From assembly GCF_900104085.1 (NCBI RefSeq), contig NZ_FNLD01000001.1, positions 1,904,331 through 1,968,330 of the forward strand: 64,000 nt of DNA, written 5' to 3'. Source of the stretch: Pseudoxanthomonas sp. CF125 (GTDB taxonomy: Bacteria; Pseudomonadota; Gammaproteobacteria; Xanthomonadales; Xanthomonadaceae). Below are positions 31,162 to 42,196 of this stretch, one piece after another. Position 1 is the first letter of the stretch; each line of letters begins with the position of its first letter. Under the pieces are notes generated by a model. The model made no database searches, had not been told where the DNA came from, and saw only the letters and a list, made by a program, of their open reading frames with translations. A program made the position numbers and the translations under genes.

Positions 31162-32580
31162 ATGAGCTCCACCCCCCGCACCCTCTTCGACAAACTCTGG
31201 GACGCGCACGTCGTCGTCCCCGAAACCGACGCCGCCCCCGCGGTGCTGTACATCGACCTGCACCTGATCCACGAAGTCACCTCGCCACAGGCCTTCACCG
31301 AACTGCGTGCGCGCGGCATCGCGCCGCGCCGGCCGGACCGGACCAAGGCGACCATGGACCATTCCACGCCGACCACGCCGGCCGATGCGAACGGAAAATT
31401 CCACTACTTCACCCAGGCCTCGGAAACCCAGGTCGATACGCTGGCCAGCAACTGCGCCGAATACGGCATCGAACTTTTCGACATGCAGTCGGCCGAGCGC
31501 GGCATCGTCCACGTGATCGCACCGGAACTGGGCCTGACCCAGCCCGGCATGACGATTGTCTGCGGCGACAGCCACACCTCCACCCACGGCGCGTTCGGTT
31601 CGCTGGCCTTCGGCATCGGTACGAGCGAAGTCGGCCACGTGCTGGCCACGCAGTGCCTGCTGCAGCGCAAGGCCAAGACCATGGCCATCACCGTCGAGGG
31701 TCCGTTGGCGCCGGGCGTCGGCGCCAAGGACGTGATCCTGCATATCATCGGCGTGATCGGCGTCAACGGCGGCACCGGCCACGTGCTGGAATACCGCGGC
31801 TCCACCATCCGTGCTATGGACATGGAGCAGCGCATGACCCTGTGCAACATGTCCATCGAAGCCGGCGCGCGCGCCGGCATGGTGGCGCCGGACGAAGTCA
31901 CCTACGCATGGATGGCGAATACTCCGCGCGCACCCAAGGGCGAAGCGTTCGAAGCGGCCAAGGCGCGCTGGTCGCAGTTCAGCAGCGACGAAGGCGCGCG
32001 CTTCGACCAGGAAGTGAACATCGACGCGCGCGACATCCGCCCCACCCTGACCTGGGGCACGCATCCGGGCACGGCCATCGCGGTGGACCATCCCATTCCC
32101 GCCGCCAAGGACAACGCCGCGCAGAAATCGCTGGACTACATGGCTTTCGATTCCGGAAAACCGCTGGAAGGTACCGCCGTGGACGTGGTGTTCGTGGGCT
32201 CCTGCACCAACGGCCGCCTCAGCGACATGCGCGAAGTGGCCACCGTGCTGCGCGACCGCCGCGTCGATCCGCGCGTGCGCATGCTGGTGGTGCCGGGTTC
32301 TGAACTGGTCAAGCGCCAGGCCGAAGCCGAAGGCATCGACAAGATCGTGCTGGCCGCCGGCGCCGAATGGCGAGAGCCGGGCTGCTCGATGTGCATCGCC
32401 ATGAACGGCGATCTGGTCGCGCCGGGACAATTGGCGGTCAGCACCAGCAACCGCAATTTCGAAGGCCGCCAGGGGCCGGGTTCGCGCACGCTGCTGGCCT
32501 CGCCGATGACCGCGGCGTGGGCGGCGGTGAACGGGAAGGTCTCCGATCCACGCGAATTGTTCGCCAAGGAGGTGGCGTGA
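31162..32580 (+). CDS. leuC: 3-isopropylmalate dehydratase, large subunit
   Basis: LeuC with LeuD forms the aconitase-family isomerase that converts 2- to 3-isopropylmalate. It has 472 residues from [18 protein letters not shown]. The 4Fe-4S ligands are in [13 protein letters not shown] and the CSM-C pair of [14 protein letters not shown]. Other hallmarks are [36 protein letters not shown] and [12 protein letters not shown]. The ATG has GGAAA upstream. It is separated from leuA by 204 bases of repeat and from leuD by 184 bases of another repeat, but no terminator is evident, so it probably stays in the operon. Confidence 0.97.
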   Translation: MSSTPRTLFDKLWDAHVVVPETDAAPAVLYIDLHLIHEVTSPQAFTELRARGIAPRRPDRTKATMDHSTPTTPADANGKFHYFTQASETQVDTLASNCAEYGIELFDMQSAERGIVHVIAPELGLTQPGMTIVCGDSHTSTHGAFGSLAFGIGTSEVGHVLATQCLLQRKAKTMAITVEGPLAPGVGAKDVILHIIGVIGVNGGTGHVLEYRGSTIRAMDMEQRMTLCNMSIEAGARAGMVAPDEVTYAWMANTPRAPKGEAFEAAKARWSQFSSDEGARFDQEVNIDARDIRPTLTWGTHPGTAIAVDHPIPAAKDNAAQKSLDYMAFDSGKPLEGTAVDVVFVGSCTNGRLSDMREVATVLRDRRVDPRVRMLVVPGSELVKRQAEAEGIDKIVLAAGAEWREPGCSMCIAMNGDLVAPGQLAVSTSNRNFEGRQGPGSRTLLASPMTAAWAAVNGKVSDPRELFAKEVA

Positions 32581-32595
32581 TGAAAGCTTCTGATT

Positions 32596-32730
32596 CCCTT
32601 CTCCCACTGGGAGAAGGTGGCGCGAAGCGACGGATGAGGGAATGGCAATCACTCGCCAACCAACTCCATTACAAGCGGACAACCCATTCCCTCATCCGCC
32701 CTTCGGGCACCTTCTCCCGGAGGGAGAAGG
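32596..32730. repeat. Inverted pair of palindromic repeat, family E
   Basis: CCCTTCTCCCACTGGGAGAA with CGGATGAGGG is mirrored by CCCTCATCCG with CACCTTCTCCCGGAGGGAG. A diverged pair is at 35735-35931. It fills the leuC-leuD gap. Confidence 0.85.
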
Positions 32731-32764
32731 AAAAGCTAATAACCTTCGCTATGGAATTTCACGC

Positions 32765-33346
32765 ATGACCGCCTTCGCCGCCCTCACCTCGCGCAGCGTA
32801 GTCCTGCGCCAAAGCAACATCGACACCGACCAGATCATCCCCGCGCGTTTCCTGTCCACCACCGAACGCGCCGGCCTGGGCAAGCACGCCTTCAACGACT
32901 GGCGCTGGCAGGCCGACGGTTCGCCCAATCCGGATTTCGCTTTCAACCGGCCGGAGAACGCGGGCCGCGCCATCCTGTTGGCCGGCGCCAACTTCGGCTG
33001 CGGCTCCTCGCGCGAGCACGCGCCCTGGGCGCTGACCGATCTGGGCCTGCGCGCCATCGTCAGCAGCGAGATCGCCGACATCTTCCGCAACAATTCGCTG
33101 AAGAACGGGCTGCTGCCCATCGTGCTGGACGAGGCCATCGTGCAGTCGCTGATGCAGCGCCCCGACGACGAACTCACCGTCGACATCGCTGCGCGCGAAC
33201 TGCGCACGCCGGCCGGTGACGTCCACCCCTTTCCGCTCGACGCCTTCGCCCGCACCTGCCTGATGGAAGGTGTGGACGAACTGGGCTACCTGTTGTTGCG
33301 CGACCCGCAGATCACAAAGTACGAGGAACGTTTTCATGCAAGCTGA
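32765..33346 (+). CDS. leuD: 3-isopropylmalate dehydratase, small subunit
   Basis: LeuD supplies the swivelling substrate-recognition domain for LeuC. It has 193 residues from [14 protein letters not shown], somewhat shorter than the common 200-215. Typical parts are [37 protein letters not shown] and [17 protein letters not shown]. The frame continues upstream to 32642, but only through repeat sequence. Its 3' end overlaps the start of leuB by 11 bases, which indicates translational coupling. Confidence 0.96.
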   Translation: MTAFAALTSRSVVLRQSNIDTDQIIPARFLSTTERAGLGKHAFNDWRWQADGSPNPDFAFNRPENAGRAILLAGANFGCGSSREHAPWALTDLGLRAIVSSEIADIFRNNSLKNGLLPIVLDEAIVQSLMQRPDDELTVDIAARELRTPAGDVHPFPLDAFARTCLMEGVDELGYLLLRDPQITKYEERFHAS

Positions 33347-34424
33347 CATCGTAATCCTGCCCGGCGACGGCATCGGTCCGGAAGTCACCGCCGCCGCTTT
33401 GTCGGTACTGAAAACGGTAGCGCGTCGCTACGGCCACCAGTTCAACTTCAGCGAGCACGACATCGGTGGCATCGCCATCGACAAGCACGGCGAGCCGCTG
33501 CCCGCTTCCACGCTGGCCGCCTGCAAGAGCGCCGATGCCGTGCTGCTGGGCGCGGTGGGCGGACCGAAATGGTCGGACCCCAATTCCAAAGTGCGCCCCG
33601 AACAGGGCCTGCTGGCGCTGCGCAAAGGCATGGGCCTGTACGCCAACCTGCGGCCGGTGCGCCCGCATCCGGCCGCGCTGAACGCCTCGCCGATCAAGCC
33701 GCACCTGCTCACCGGCGTGGACATCATGGTGGTGCGCGAACTCACTGGCGGCATCTATTTCGGCGAGAAGACCCGCACCGCCGATAGCGCCAGCGATCTG
33801 TGCACGTATTCGGTGGCCGAGATCGAGCGCGTAATGCGCAGTGCGTTCAAGCTGGCCCGTCAGCGCCGCAGCTACGTGGTGTCGGTGGACAAGGCCAATG
33901 TGCTGGAAACTTCGCGCCTGTGGCGCGATGTCGCGGCGCGCATCGGCCGCGACGAGTTCCCCGAGGTGAAACTGGAACACGTGCTGGTGGATGCGATGGC
34001 CATGCACCTGCTGGCGCACCCGCGCGAGTACGACGTGATCGTCACCGAGAACATGTTCGGCGACATCCTCACCGACGAAGCGTCGATGCTGGCCGGCTCG
34101 CTGGGCCTGCTGCCTTCGGCCTCGTTGGGCGACGGCAAGGCCGGCGTGTACGAACCGATTCATGGTTCGGCCCCGGACATCGCCGGCAAGGGCATCGCCA
34201 ACCCGTACGCGACCATTCTCAGCGCGGCCATGCTGCTGCGCCATTCGCTGGGCCTGCACGACGAAGCAGACTGCATCGAGCGCTCGGTCGATGGCGCGTT
34301 GAATTCGCACGCCTTCACCGCCGACCTGTCTTCCAACGGCCGCAGCATCTCCACCGAAGCCGCTGCGCAGGCGGTGATAGAGCAGATGCAAGCCAATTGC
34401 TACGTGGCCGAACTGCGGGATTGA
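33336..34424 (+). CDS. leuB: 3-isopropylmalate dehydrogenase
   Basis: LeuB oxidatively decarboxylates 3-isopropylmalate with NAD+, the last leucine-specific step before transamination. It has 362 residues from [20 protein letters not shown]. The substrate-binding block [24 protein letters not shown], the metal-binding [27 protein letters not shown] and the NAD region [18 protein letters not shown] are all present. GAGGAA lies 8 bases before the ATG, which sits inside leuD. It is the last gene of the operon; no intrinsic terminator follows, only a REP pair at 34438-34528. Confidence 0.97.
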   Translation: MQADIVILPGDGIGPEVTAAALSVLKTVARRYGHQFNFSEHDIGGIAIDKHGEPLPASTLAACKSADAVLLGAVGGPKWSDPNSKVRPEQGLLALRKGMGLYANLRPVRPHPAALNASPIKPHLLTGVDIMVVRELTGGIYFGEKTRTADSASDLCTYSVAEIERVMRSAFKLARQRRSYVVSVDKANVLETSRLWRDVAARIGRDEFPEVKLEHVLVDAMAMHLLAHPREYDVIVTENMFGDILTDEASMLAGSLGLLPSASLGDGKAGVYEPIHGSAPDIAGKGIANPYATILSAAMLLRHSLGLHDEADCIERSVDGALNSHAFTADLSSNGRSISTEAAAQAVIEQMQANCYVAELRD

Positions 34425-34437
34425 CCCCGCAGTCGGC

Positions 34438-34528
34438 GTAGGAGCGACGTAAGTCGCGAAACGACATCTTTCTTCGGCCTGGTGCCACGCTAATTTGTGG
34501 AGGGCTTCGCGACTTACGTCGCTCCTAC
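34438..34528. repeat. Inverted REP pair with GTAG heads, family F
   Basis: GTAGGAGCGACGTAAGTCGC at 34438 is mirrored by GCGACTTACGTCGCTCCTAC ending at 34528. A GTAG head followed by a short hairpin is the known form of REP elements moved by RAYT transposases. No RAYT gene is in the window. Confidence 0.85.
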
Positions 34529-34583
34529 ACAGGCATGGTCGTAAGATAGGGACTTGCGAATCCGCTCGTCTCCAAGGAATCCG

Positions 34584-35702
34584 ATGGGAAGACACCTGTT
34601 GCACCTGGCGCTCGTTTTCGCGTTTGTGATTCCTGCGCATGCAGCCACCCCCTTGCGCGAATCCTTCGACCTCCAGGTCTTCGCCCCGCCCGCACCGGTC
34701 GTGGTCGACGGCACCCGGCGACTCGTCTACGAGCTCCACCTCACCAACTTCGCGCACGAACCACTGTCGCCGGTGAGCGTCGAGGTACTCGACGAGAAGG
34801 ATCGCGTGCTAGCCAGCTTCAACGGCGCGGCGCTCGCTTCCCGTCTTGGCCAACCGAGCGGAGTCGCAAACAACGCGATCGCACCGGGCATGCGTATCGT
34901 GATCTATCTGGAATTCCCGCTCCCCACGGACGCACAAGCGTTGTCGCTCTCGCACCGCATCCAATACCGCGCTGCGGACAGCAGCCTCTTTGTGGTCAAT
35001 GGAGGAAACGTCCCGGTCGGCAAGGCCGCGCCACCAGTGCTGGGCGCGCCGTTACGTGGCGGCCCCTGGGCAGCGATCCATTCGCCAGACTGGCCGCGCG
35101 GACACCGGCGGGTGCTGTACGCGGTCGATGGCAAGGCGCGTATTCCCGGCCGTTTCGCCATCGACTGGGTCAAGCTGGATGAAAGTGGCCATACGGCGAA
35201 AGGCGATGCCGATATGGTCCGCAATGCGTACGGCTACGGCGCCGAAGTATTGGCGGTCGCCGACGCCGTGGTTGCCGCGACACGCGACGACGTGGCGGAA
35301 AGCATGTCGGTCGCCGCCCATCCCAAGCATGCGATCGGCGACGCCACCGGCAACTACGTCGCCCTGGACCTGGGCGATGGCCGCTACGCTTTCTACGAAC
35401 ACCTCAAACCCGGCAGCCTGAAAGTAAAGCCGGGACAGCGCGTGAAGCGTGGAGACATCATCGCCGCGCTCGGCTTTACCGGCGATTCCACCGGCCCGCA
35501 CCTGCATTTCCATGTCGCCGACGCCAATTCGCCGCTGGGCGCCGAAGGCGTGCCGTTCGTGTTCGAGCGGTTCGAAGCGTTGGGCAGTTATCCGGACATA
35601 GGCGCCTTGGGTTCCAAGCCCTGGGTCCCTTTCCCCTCCGATCAGGCCTCGCGACGCGATGGCGAAATGCCGGCGTCCAATGTAATCGTGCAGTTCGAAT
35701 AG
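34584..35702 (+). CDS. Secreted M23-family metallopeptidase-like protein
   Basis: It has 372 residues with a signal peptide (MGRHLLHLALVFAFVIPAHA). The N-terminal 170 or so form a beta-rich domain of unknown type (LRESFDLQVFAPPAPVVVDG, LVYELHLTNFAHEPLSPV). The C-terminal part is an M23/LytM fold: VLAVADAVVAATRDD, ATGNYVALDLGDGRYAFYEHL, LKVKPGQRVKRGDIIAALGFTG and the zinc motif HLHFH at residues 306-310. The first metal-ligand pair is less clear than in lysostaphin-like enzymes (the candidate is GHTAKGDAD), so activity is likely but not certain. The role would be peptidoglycan cleavage or a related periplasmic function. AAGGAA precedes the ATG. Confidence 0.85.
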   Translation: MGRHLLHLALVFAFVIPAHAATPLRESFDLQVFAPPAPVVVDGTRRLVYELHLTNFAHEPLSPVSVEVLDEKDRVLASFNGAALASRLGQPSGVANNAIAPGMRIVIYLEFPLPTDAQALSLSHRIQYRAADSSLFVVNGGNVPVGKAAPPVLGAPLRGGPWAAIHSPDWPRGHRRVLYAVDGKARIPGRFAIDWVKLDESGHTAKGDADMVRNAYGYGAEVLAVADAVVAATRDDVAESMSVAAHPKHAIGDATGNYVALDLGDGRYAFYEHLKPGSLKVKPGQRVKRGDIIAALGFTGDSTGPHLHFHVADANSPLGAEGVPFVFERFEALGSYPDIGALGSKPWVPFPSDQASRRDGEMPASNVIVQFE

Positions 35703-35734
35703 ATCCCCTTTTCTCTTGAGCTGACCGGTAGAAG

Positions 35735-35931
35735 CCCTTCTCCGGCGTGCGGGAGAAGGTGCCCGGAGGGCGGATGAGGGGCGAGCGGAGCGGCTGTGCT
35801 ACGAGCGTCCCGATCCAGCAAGAAGCGGCTTTAGTGGACGCGGCGACAAAGCCCCAAACGTAGCTCATCCTCTCGGTCTGCCCCTCACCCGCCGCACAAG
35901 TGCGTCGACCTCTCCCGCAAGCGGGAGAGGT
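35735..35931. repeat. Diverged inverted pair of family E
   Basis: CCCTTCTCCGGCGTGCGGGA with CGGATGAGGG (35735-35780) faces CCCCTCACCCGCCG with ACCTCTCCCGCAAGCGGGAG (35881-35931). It makes up most of the 273-base gap, in which I see no gene. Confidence 0.75.
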
Positions 35932-35975
35932 GTTCCAAGCTATCATCGCGTCCGACCCGACCCTGCCTGCCACCC

Positions 35976-36581
35976 ATGCGCTACCTCGGACGCCTCCAAG
36001 AGTGGAACGACGACAAGGGCTTCGGTTTCGTCACGCCCAATGGCGGCGGCACACGTGCCTTCGTGCATATCAAGGCGTTCGAACGGGCGACGCGGCGCCC
36101 GGTGATGGGCGATTTGGTGTCATATGAACTGACCAGCGACGCCAAGGGCCGCCCCAACGCAGCGAAGATCCGGTTCGCGACGCAGGCGGCCGCGAGACCG
36201 CAACGCACCGGCGGCCGCTTCCCTGGCATGATCGTAGGTAGCATCGGCCTGATTCTGTTCGCAGCGGCCTGGTTCGCGCGTGCGGTCCCGGCGGTGGTGC
36301 CGCTTCTCTACGCCGCAATGAGCCTGGTCACCTACCTGCTCTATGCCATGGACAAATCCGCAGCGCAGCACAACCAGTGGCGCATACAGGAAAGCACTCT
36401 GCACCTGTTCGCCTTTCTGGGCGGCTGGCCGGGCGCACTCTTCGCGCAGGACCATTTACGCCACAAATCGTTGAAGGCGGAGTTCCGCTTCGTATTCTGG
36501 ATCACGGTCGTGCTCAACTTCATCGCGCTTGCATGGTTGCTGCAGAGCGGCAAAGCCGAGGCCCTCAACGCCTTGCTCTAG
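35976..36581 (+). CDS. Cold-shock-domain/DUF1294 fusion membrane protein
   Basis: It has 201 residues. Residues 1-68 are a cold-shock (OB-fold) nucleic-acid-binding domain: LGRLQEWNDDKGFGFVTP (the RNP1-like KGFGFV), AFVHIKAFERA and GDLVSYELTSDAKGR. Three or four membrane helices follow (GMIVGSIGLILFAAAWFA, VVPLLYAAMSLVTYLLYAMD, FVFWITVVLNFIALAWLL) with DUF1294 markers DKSAAQHNQWRIQESTLHL and GGWPGALFAQ...HKS. This fusion recurs in proteobacteria and its function is unknown. The OB domain would face the cytoplasm. The gene is alone, 43 bases upstream of glpK on the same strand. Confidence 0.88.
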   Translation: MRYLGRLQEWNDDKGFGFVTPNGGGTRAFVHIKAFERATRRPVMGDLVSYELTSDAKGRPNAAKIRFATQAAARPQRTGGRFPGMIVGSIGLILFAAAWFARAVPAVVPLLYAAMSLVTYLLYAMDKSAAQHNQWRIQESTLHLFAFLGGWPGALFAQDHLRHKSLKAEFRFVFWITVVLNFIALAWLLQSGKAEALNALL

Positions 36582-36588
36582 CGCGTAG

Positions 36589-38130
<1,542 letters not shown>

Positions 38131-38187
38131 TACCGCAGGCCACCACATGCAGGATGTGGCGGCAACGCCAACCGTTTTTATCGAAGC

Positions 38188-39483
38188 TTATGGGTTACGA
38201 CGAAACCGGCTGGAACGCCCGTCCAGCCCCTCGACCTCGAGCGCATCGACCGCATGCTTGCCGTCCCGCGCGAAAGTCAGGCGCAGGTTGGGATCGGCGG
38301 CGACGGTGAAGACATCGCCGCCCAGCGGCAGCAACACTACGACAGGCCTGCGGCCGCGCTTGACCACCAATCGGCCGCCCTCTTCGGCGATGGTCATCGG
38401 CCCGAAATCGCCCACGTATTCGGCCGGGCTACCGCTCTGCCGCGGCTGCGCTTCGGCGCGCAATCCGTCCAGCGCCCAGCGCGCTTCGGTGGTTTCGTTC
38501 GCCGGCCGTTCGGCCACGATCTTTTCCAGTGCCAATGCGCGCGCGGTCTCCAGCGCCTGCGATGAGGCGACCTGCACATCGGGGATCACGCCCTCGCCTT
38601 CCCAGTTCTTGCCGGTGATCGGACTGATCGGCGTGCCGCTGGAAACGAACACGCGAAAACCGTTGCCCGCATCCACTTCGCCGCCCGGGTTGGCTGCGCC
38701 GGCACTGGCTTCGCCGACGATGGTGGCGCGCTTGGCGTTCTTAACGGTATAGGCGAAGGCCTCGGCCGCTGAACCTGTGCGTGCGCTCTCCAGTACGTAC
38801 AGCGGCACTTGCAGTCTGGGCGAAGCGAACCAGTCGCTGGGTGCTTCGCTATCGGTGCCTTCGCGCCGGTGGAAGGTGTTGTAGATATCGGCGCCTTTTG
38901 GGGTGAAGGCGCTGGTCAGATAGCCGACCATCGCCGGCGAGCCGCCGCCGTTGGCGCGCAGGTCCACGATCACCGCGTCGGTGCCGGCGATCAACTGCAA
39001 TGCGGCTTCGATGGCTTGGCGGGCGGGCTGATTAGGTTTGCCGAATTCGAAATCGGCGAACTGGCGCAGGTCGATATAGCCGATATTGCCGGGCAGGATT
39101 TCGACGCGGCGGATGCCGTGCTGGGTACCGCGCGTCGGCGGAGGTCCGCGCTGCGGCCGGCGGTCGCCTTCGTTCTTATCGTCTTTGGCGGTCGGTGGCG
39201 ACCACTGGACGTTGAAATGGGCGTCCAGCGGTTTCAGGCGCTCGGTCAGTGCGGCGGCCAGTTCGCGGTTGTCGCTATAGGCGTCGAAATCGCCTTTGGC
39301 GGCGGCAGCACGCAGGTCGCTGGCGATGCTTTTGCCGCGGGCGACGTCGTAGAAGTTGTCTTCTATGGCCTTGGCTACCGAGTCGGCGTCGGTACGCGGC
39401 GTGGCGGAGGCGTGGCCTGCGGGGGCGAGTGAGACCAGCAGGCCCAGGGCGCAGGCCAATGCGTAAGGGAGTCGGACGGTCAT
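38188..39483 (-). CDS. Secreted S41-family (tail-specific-like) serine protease
   Basis: It has 431 residues with a signal peptide ending GHASA. An N-terminal helical domain (VAKAIEDNFYDVARGKSIASDL) resembles the IRBP/S41 N-domain. The catalytic core has IGYIDLRQFADF, AVIVDLRANGGGSPAMVGYL (171-190), the probable nucleophile Ser238 in ARTGSAAEAFAYTVKNAKRA, and VGEASAGAANPGG. No PDZ domain is evident between them; a Pro/Arg-rich insert (QRGPPPTRG) is present. Such proteins cleave misfolded or tail-tagged periplasmic proteins or peptides. The gene is convergent with glpK and stands alone. Confidence 0.88.
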   Translation of the reverse strand: MTVRLPYALACALGLLVSLAPAGHASATPRTDADSVAKAIEDNFYDVARGKSIASDLRAAAAKGDFDAYSDNRELAAALTERLKPLDAHFNVQWSPPTAKDDKNEGDRRPQRGPPPTRGTQHGIRRVEILPGNIGYIDLRQFADFEFGKPNQPARQAIEAALQLIAGTDAVIVDLRANGGGSPAMVGYLTSAFTPKGADIYNTFHRREGTDSEAPSDWFASPRLQVPLYVLESARTGSAAEAFAYTVKNAKRATIVGEASAGAANPGGEVDAGNGFRVFVSSGTPISPITGKNWEGEGVIPDVQVASSQALETARALALEKIVAERPANETTEARWALDGLRAEAQPRQSGSPAEYVGDFGPMTIAEEGGRLVVKRGRRPVVVLLPLGGDVFTVAADPNLRLTFARDGKHAVDALEVEGLDGRSSRFRRNP

Positions 39484-39620
39484 TGGCGTCTCGAGTTGTC
39501 GAGCGATGAGGGCATCCCGGACTGGTCCGGATCGTGGCGAGCATAGGGAGCGGTGCCTGTGGTCACCATGTGCCAGAAGTCAGCGCCAAAAAGACGAAGC
39601 CACCGTGGTCGTGCAGGCCT

Positions 39621-39650
39621 CATAGGATGGGCTCAAGCCCACCGCATGCA
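39621..39650. repeat. Single unit of palindromic repeat family H
   Basis: ATAGGATGGGCTCAAGCCCA followed by CCGCATGCA. It is related to 41326-41404 and 19738-19762 and lies in the gap between divergent genes. Confidence 0.6.
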
Positions 39651-39731
39651 TCATAGGCACATCGTTATGCATGACAGCCGGCCTGGGCCCGCCCGTATCA
39701 CGCATACCTATTACTCGGCGACAATCCGGCG

Positions 39732-40676
39732 ATGAAGATTCGCCCCATCGCCATCGTCTTGATTGCCATCGCCATCGCGGCCGCCTGCTTCACCGGTTTC
39801 AGGCTCCTGTCGTTGCGGGCCATGGAGGACGCTCCCGCGTCAGCCGCAACCAAGCCGGCTTCCTTGGCGACCCAAGCGCCCTTGCCGCCCAACGTCAGGC
39901 GGTTAGAGACCGCCCACTACCTCATCCATTCCTCCGCCACCGAAGAACAGACCGCGCACGTCGCCGAAGCCGTGGAAGCATTGCATGTAGCCTACACGCG
40001 CTTCTTCGCCGACATGTCCAGCATGCAGCCGAACCCCGCGAAGCTGCAGCTAGTGCTCTACAAAGATCAAGCCGAGTTCAAAGCCCACAACCGCAGCAGC
40101 CGCCCCTGGGCCGAAGCATATTACCTGCCGCCACGCAGCCACGCCTATTACGGCGACGGCGACAACCCCGTCCACTGGATGACGCACGAAGTAACGCATC
40201 AGTTGAACCGCGAAGTCGCGCATTTCAGAAGAACCAAATGGATCGATGAAGGGCTGGCCGACTATTTCGGCAGCAGCTGGATCGCCGACGGCAAGCTGGT
40301 GCCCGGCAGCATCGATCCCGCCACCTACCCCATCTGGTGGCTGCCCAGACTGCAATTGACCGGCAACCTGCAGGACGACATCGCCACCGGCACGATCATT
40401 CCCCTGCGCGCCATCATTTCCGGCAATGGCGGCCCCGATATCAACCGCAACGTCAACCTGTACTACATCGAATACTGGAGCCTGACCCACTTCCTGTTCC
40501 ACTACCAGGACGGCAAGTACGCCGCGCAATACCGCCAACTGATCGCCACCGACGGCACCTTGGAGAACTTCGAACGGCTCATCGGCCCGATCGAGCGGAT
40601 CCAGACCGAATGGTATGCCTACCTGGAACATGTAGCGACGGCGGCCCACTCCGCGCCGCCGCGCACGCCGGGCTAG
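39732..40676 (+). CDS. Membrane-anchored gluzincin-type zinc metalloprotease
   Basis: It has 314 residues. An N-terminal helix (IAIVLIAIAIAAACFTGF) acts as an uncleaved anchor or signal peptide, followed by an Ala/Pro linker. The middle has the zinc site HEVTH at 152-156 and a downstream Glu173 in WIDEGLADYFGSS, the third ligand in gluzincins. Flanking lines LETAHYLIHSSATEE and LVLYKDQAEFKAHN resemble DUF1570-type peptidase domains. It is periplasmic by topology. The substrate is unknown. The 3' end is convergent with the next gene, with a one-base gap. Confidence 0.82.
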   Translation: MKIRPIAIVLIAIAIAAACFTGFRLLSLRAMEDAPASAATKPASLATQAPLPPNVRRLETAHYLIHSSATEEQTAHVAEAVEALHVAYTRFFADMSSMQPNPAKLQLVLYKDQAEFKAHNRSSRPWAEAYYLPPRSHAYYGDGDNPVHWMTHEVTHQLNREVAHFRRTKWIDEGLADYFGSSWIADGKLVPGSIDPATYPIWWLPRLQLTGNLQDDIATGTIIPLRAIISGNGGPDINRNVNLYYIEYWSLTHFLFHYQDGKYAAQYRQLIATDGTLENFERLIGPIERIQTEWYAYLEHVATAAHSAPPRTPG

Positions 40677-40677
40677 T

Positions 40678-41187
40678 TCATGATGCTGCAGCCTCGGGCT
40701 CGGCCGGAGCAAGCTCAGTTTCGACCACGTCCTCGCGCCGACTGAGCGAGCGGTATTTCAGACTGAGGAAAATGGTCGCCGCCAACGCCAGCAGATTTAT
40801 TCCGATGCCCCAGGCGGCGGGACGCAGTACGGTGGCCGCGAAATGACTGCCCACCTGCACCGTCCAGAGCAACGCCGGATCGGCCGATTGCACGGCAACC
40901 GTTGCCTGCGCGCCGCTTGAGAACTGGTAGCTGAGCAGCGGCGAAGTCAGATAGGGGATCTGGAAGGCCCAAAAAAGGATGCCTCTTCGCAGAGAATCGA
41001 CGGATCGTTCCAGTATGCGCACGCCGCACCACACGCCCCAGGCATACAGCCCGATGAACACCGCGACGATCAGCAGCGACAACAAGTTGTTGCCGCCGTT
41101 GATGATGGTCATCAGAGAGGCCACCGCACCCAGGAAACTTCCGCCCAGCGTCAATACGCCGATCAATCGCCATTGCCATGCACGCAT
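40678..41187 (-). CDS. Four-helix inner-membrane protein of unknown function
   Basis: It has 169 residues from MRAWQWRLIGVL; AGGGGG lies 6 bases before this ATG, which favours it over the ATG two codons earlier. Four hydrophobic helices are seen (VLTLGGSFLGAVASLMTI, LLSLLIVAVFIGLYAWGVW, GILFWAFQIPYLTS, AAWGIGINLLALAATIFLSL), with an extramembrane loop near residues 105-130. The C-terminal tail is acidic (EDVVETELAPAEPEA). I do not recognise the family. Confidence 0.72.
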   Translation of the reverse strand: MRAWQWRLIGVLTLGGSFLGAVASLMTIINGGNNLLSLLIVAVFIGLYAWGVWCGVRILERSVDSLRRGILFWAFQIPYLTSPLLSYQFSSGAQATVAVQSADPALLWTVQVGSHFAATVLRPAAWGIGINLLALAATIFLSLKYRSLSRREDVVETELAPAEPEAAAS

Positions 41188-41325
41188 CGCCATCCCCCTG
41201 TGACCCGGATGCAAGTCAGCCAGCATAGTGCGTGCGCGGCATTTACCCCGTCAATCTCCGGTTTGGCGTGGCAGCGTCGCTGCTCTGCCGCGGGCTGCGG
41301 TTATCGCACTCACTTGAACAGGATC

Positions 41326-41404
41326 ATAGGGTGGGTTCCCGCCCACCGCGTGCAGCCGGAGATTGCCCGACCCGCACATGGCGGTGGGCCTGGGCCCACC
41401 CTAT
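41326..41404. repeat. Inverted pair of palindromic repeat, family H
   Basis: ATAGGGTGGGTTCCCGCCCA (left) and GTGGGCCTGGGCCCACCC then TAT (right) face each other. The core is GTGGGCTNNAGCCCAC-like. It occupies part of the 283-base gap, which is otherwise without a gene. Confidence 0.8.
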
Positions 41405-41470
41405 GCTGCTCTCCGCTCTTCGCGAGCCACGAGGCTATGCGAAGATTCTTGCAAACCAACGGAGATCGGC

Positions 41471-42166
41471 ATGAAAACCATCGGCCTGATCGGCGGCATG
41501 AGCTGGGAATCGACCATTCCTTACTACCGCCAGATCAACGAACTGACCAAGCAGCGCCTCGGCGGACTACATTCGGCGCGCATCGTCCTGTACAGCGTCG
41601 ACTTCCACGACATCGAGCGGCTGCAGCACAGCGGCGACTGGGACGCCGCTGGCGCAATGTTGGCCGATGCCGCGCGCACCCTGCAGTCAGCTGGTGCTGA
41701 TTTCGTGGTCGTGTGCACCAACACCATGCACAAGGTCGCTGCCGACATCGAAGCAGCGGTGTCCATCCCTTTGTTGCATATCGCCGACCCCACCGCCACC
41801 GCCATCAAGCAAGCCGGCCATACCGTGGTCGGCCTGATCGGCACCCGCTTCACCATGGAAGAAGCCTTCTACCGCGACCGCCTGCGCGACCGCCACGGCC
41901 TGCGTGTCATCGTCCCCGAACCCGCCGACCGCGACCTGGTGCACCGTGTCATTTACGAAGAACTATGCCTCGGCAACGCACTGCCCGCCTCCCGCGCCGA
42001 ATACCGCAGGATCATGGCTGCCCTGGTCGCCCAGGGCGCGCAAGCCATCATCCTGGGCTGCACCGAAATCTCGCTGCTCGTGGACACGTCCGATGCCTCG
42101 GTGCCTTTGTTCGACACCACCGCTCTGCATGCGGCAGCGGCAGTGGAAACCGCACTGATCGGCTAG
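41471..42166 (+). CDS. Aspartate/glutamate racemase family protein
   Basis: It has 231 residues from MKTIGLIGGMSWEST, with GGAG 6 bases upstream. Family hallmarks are the N-terminal GLIGGMSWEST, the first catalytic Cys82 in VVVCTNTMHKVAADIE and the second Cys197 in IILGCTEISLLVD. Cofactor-independent racemases of this group act on L/D-aspartate, glutamate or related amino acids. Substrate preference cannot be read here. It stands alone between a repeat and the hsp20 region. D-amino acids would feed peptidoglycan or other metabolism. Confidence 0.92.
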   Translation: MKTIGLIGGMSWESTIPYYRQINELTKQRLGGLHSARIVLYSVDFHDIERLQHSGDWDAAGAMLADAARTLQSAGADFVVVCTNTMHKVAADIEAAVSIPLLHIADPTATAIKQAGHTVVGLIGTRFTMEEAFYRDRLRDRHGLRVIVPEPADRDLVHRVIYEELCLGNALPASRAEYRRIMAALVAQGAQAIILGCTEISLLVDTSDASVPLFDTTALHAAAAVETALIG

Positions 42167-42196
42167 CCCCCATAAGACCCGGCGCAACCAATCCTG

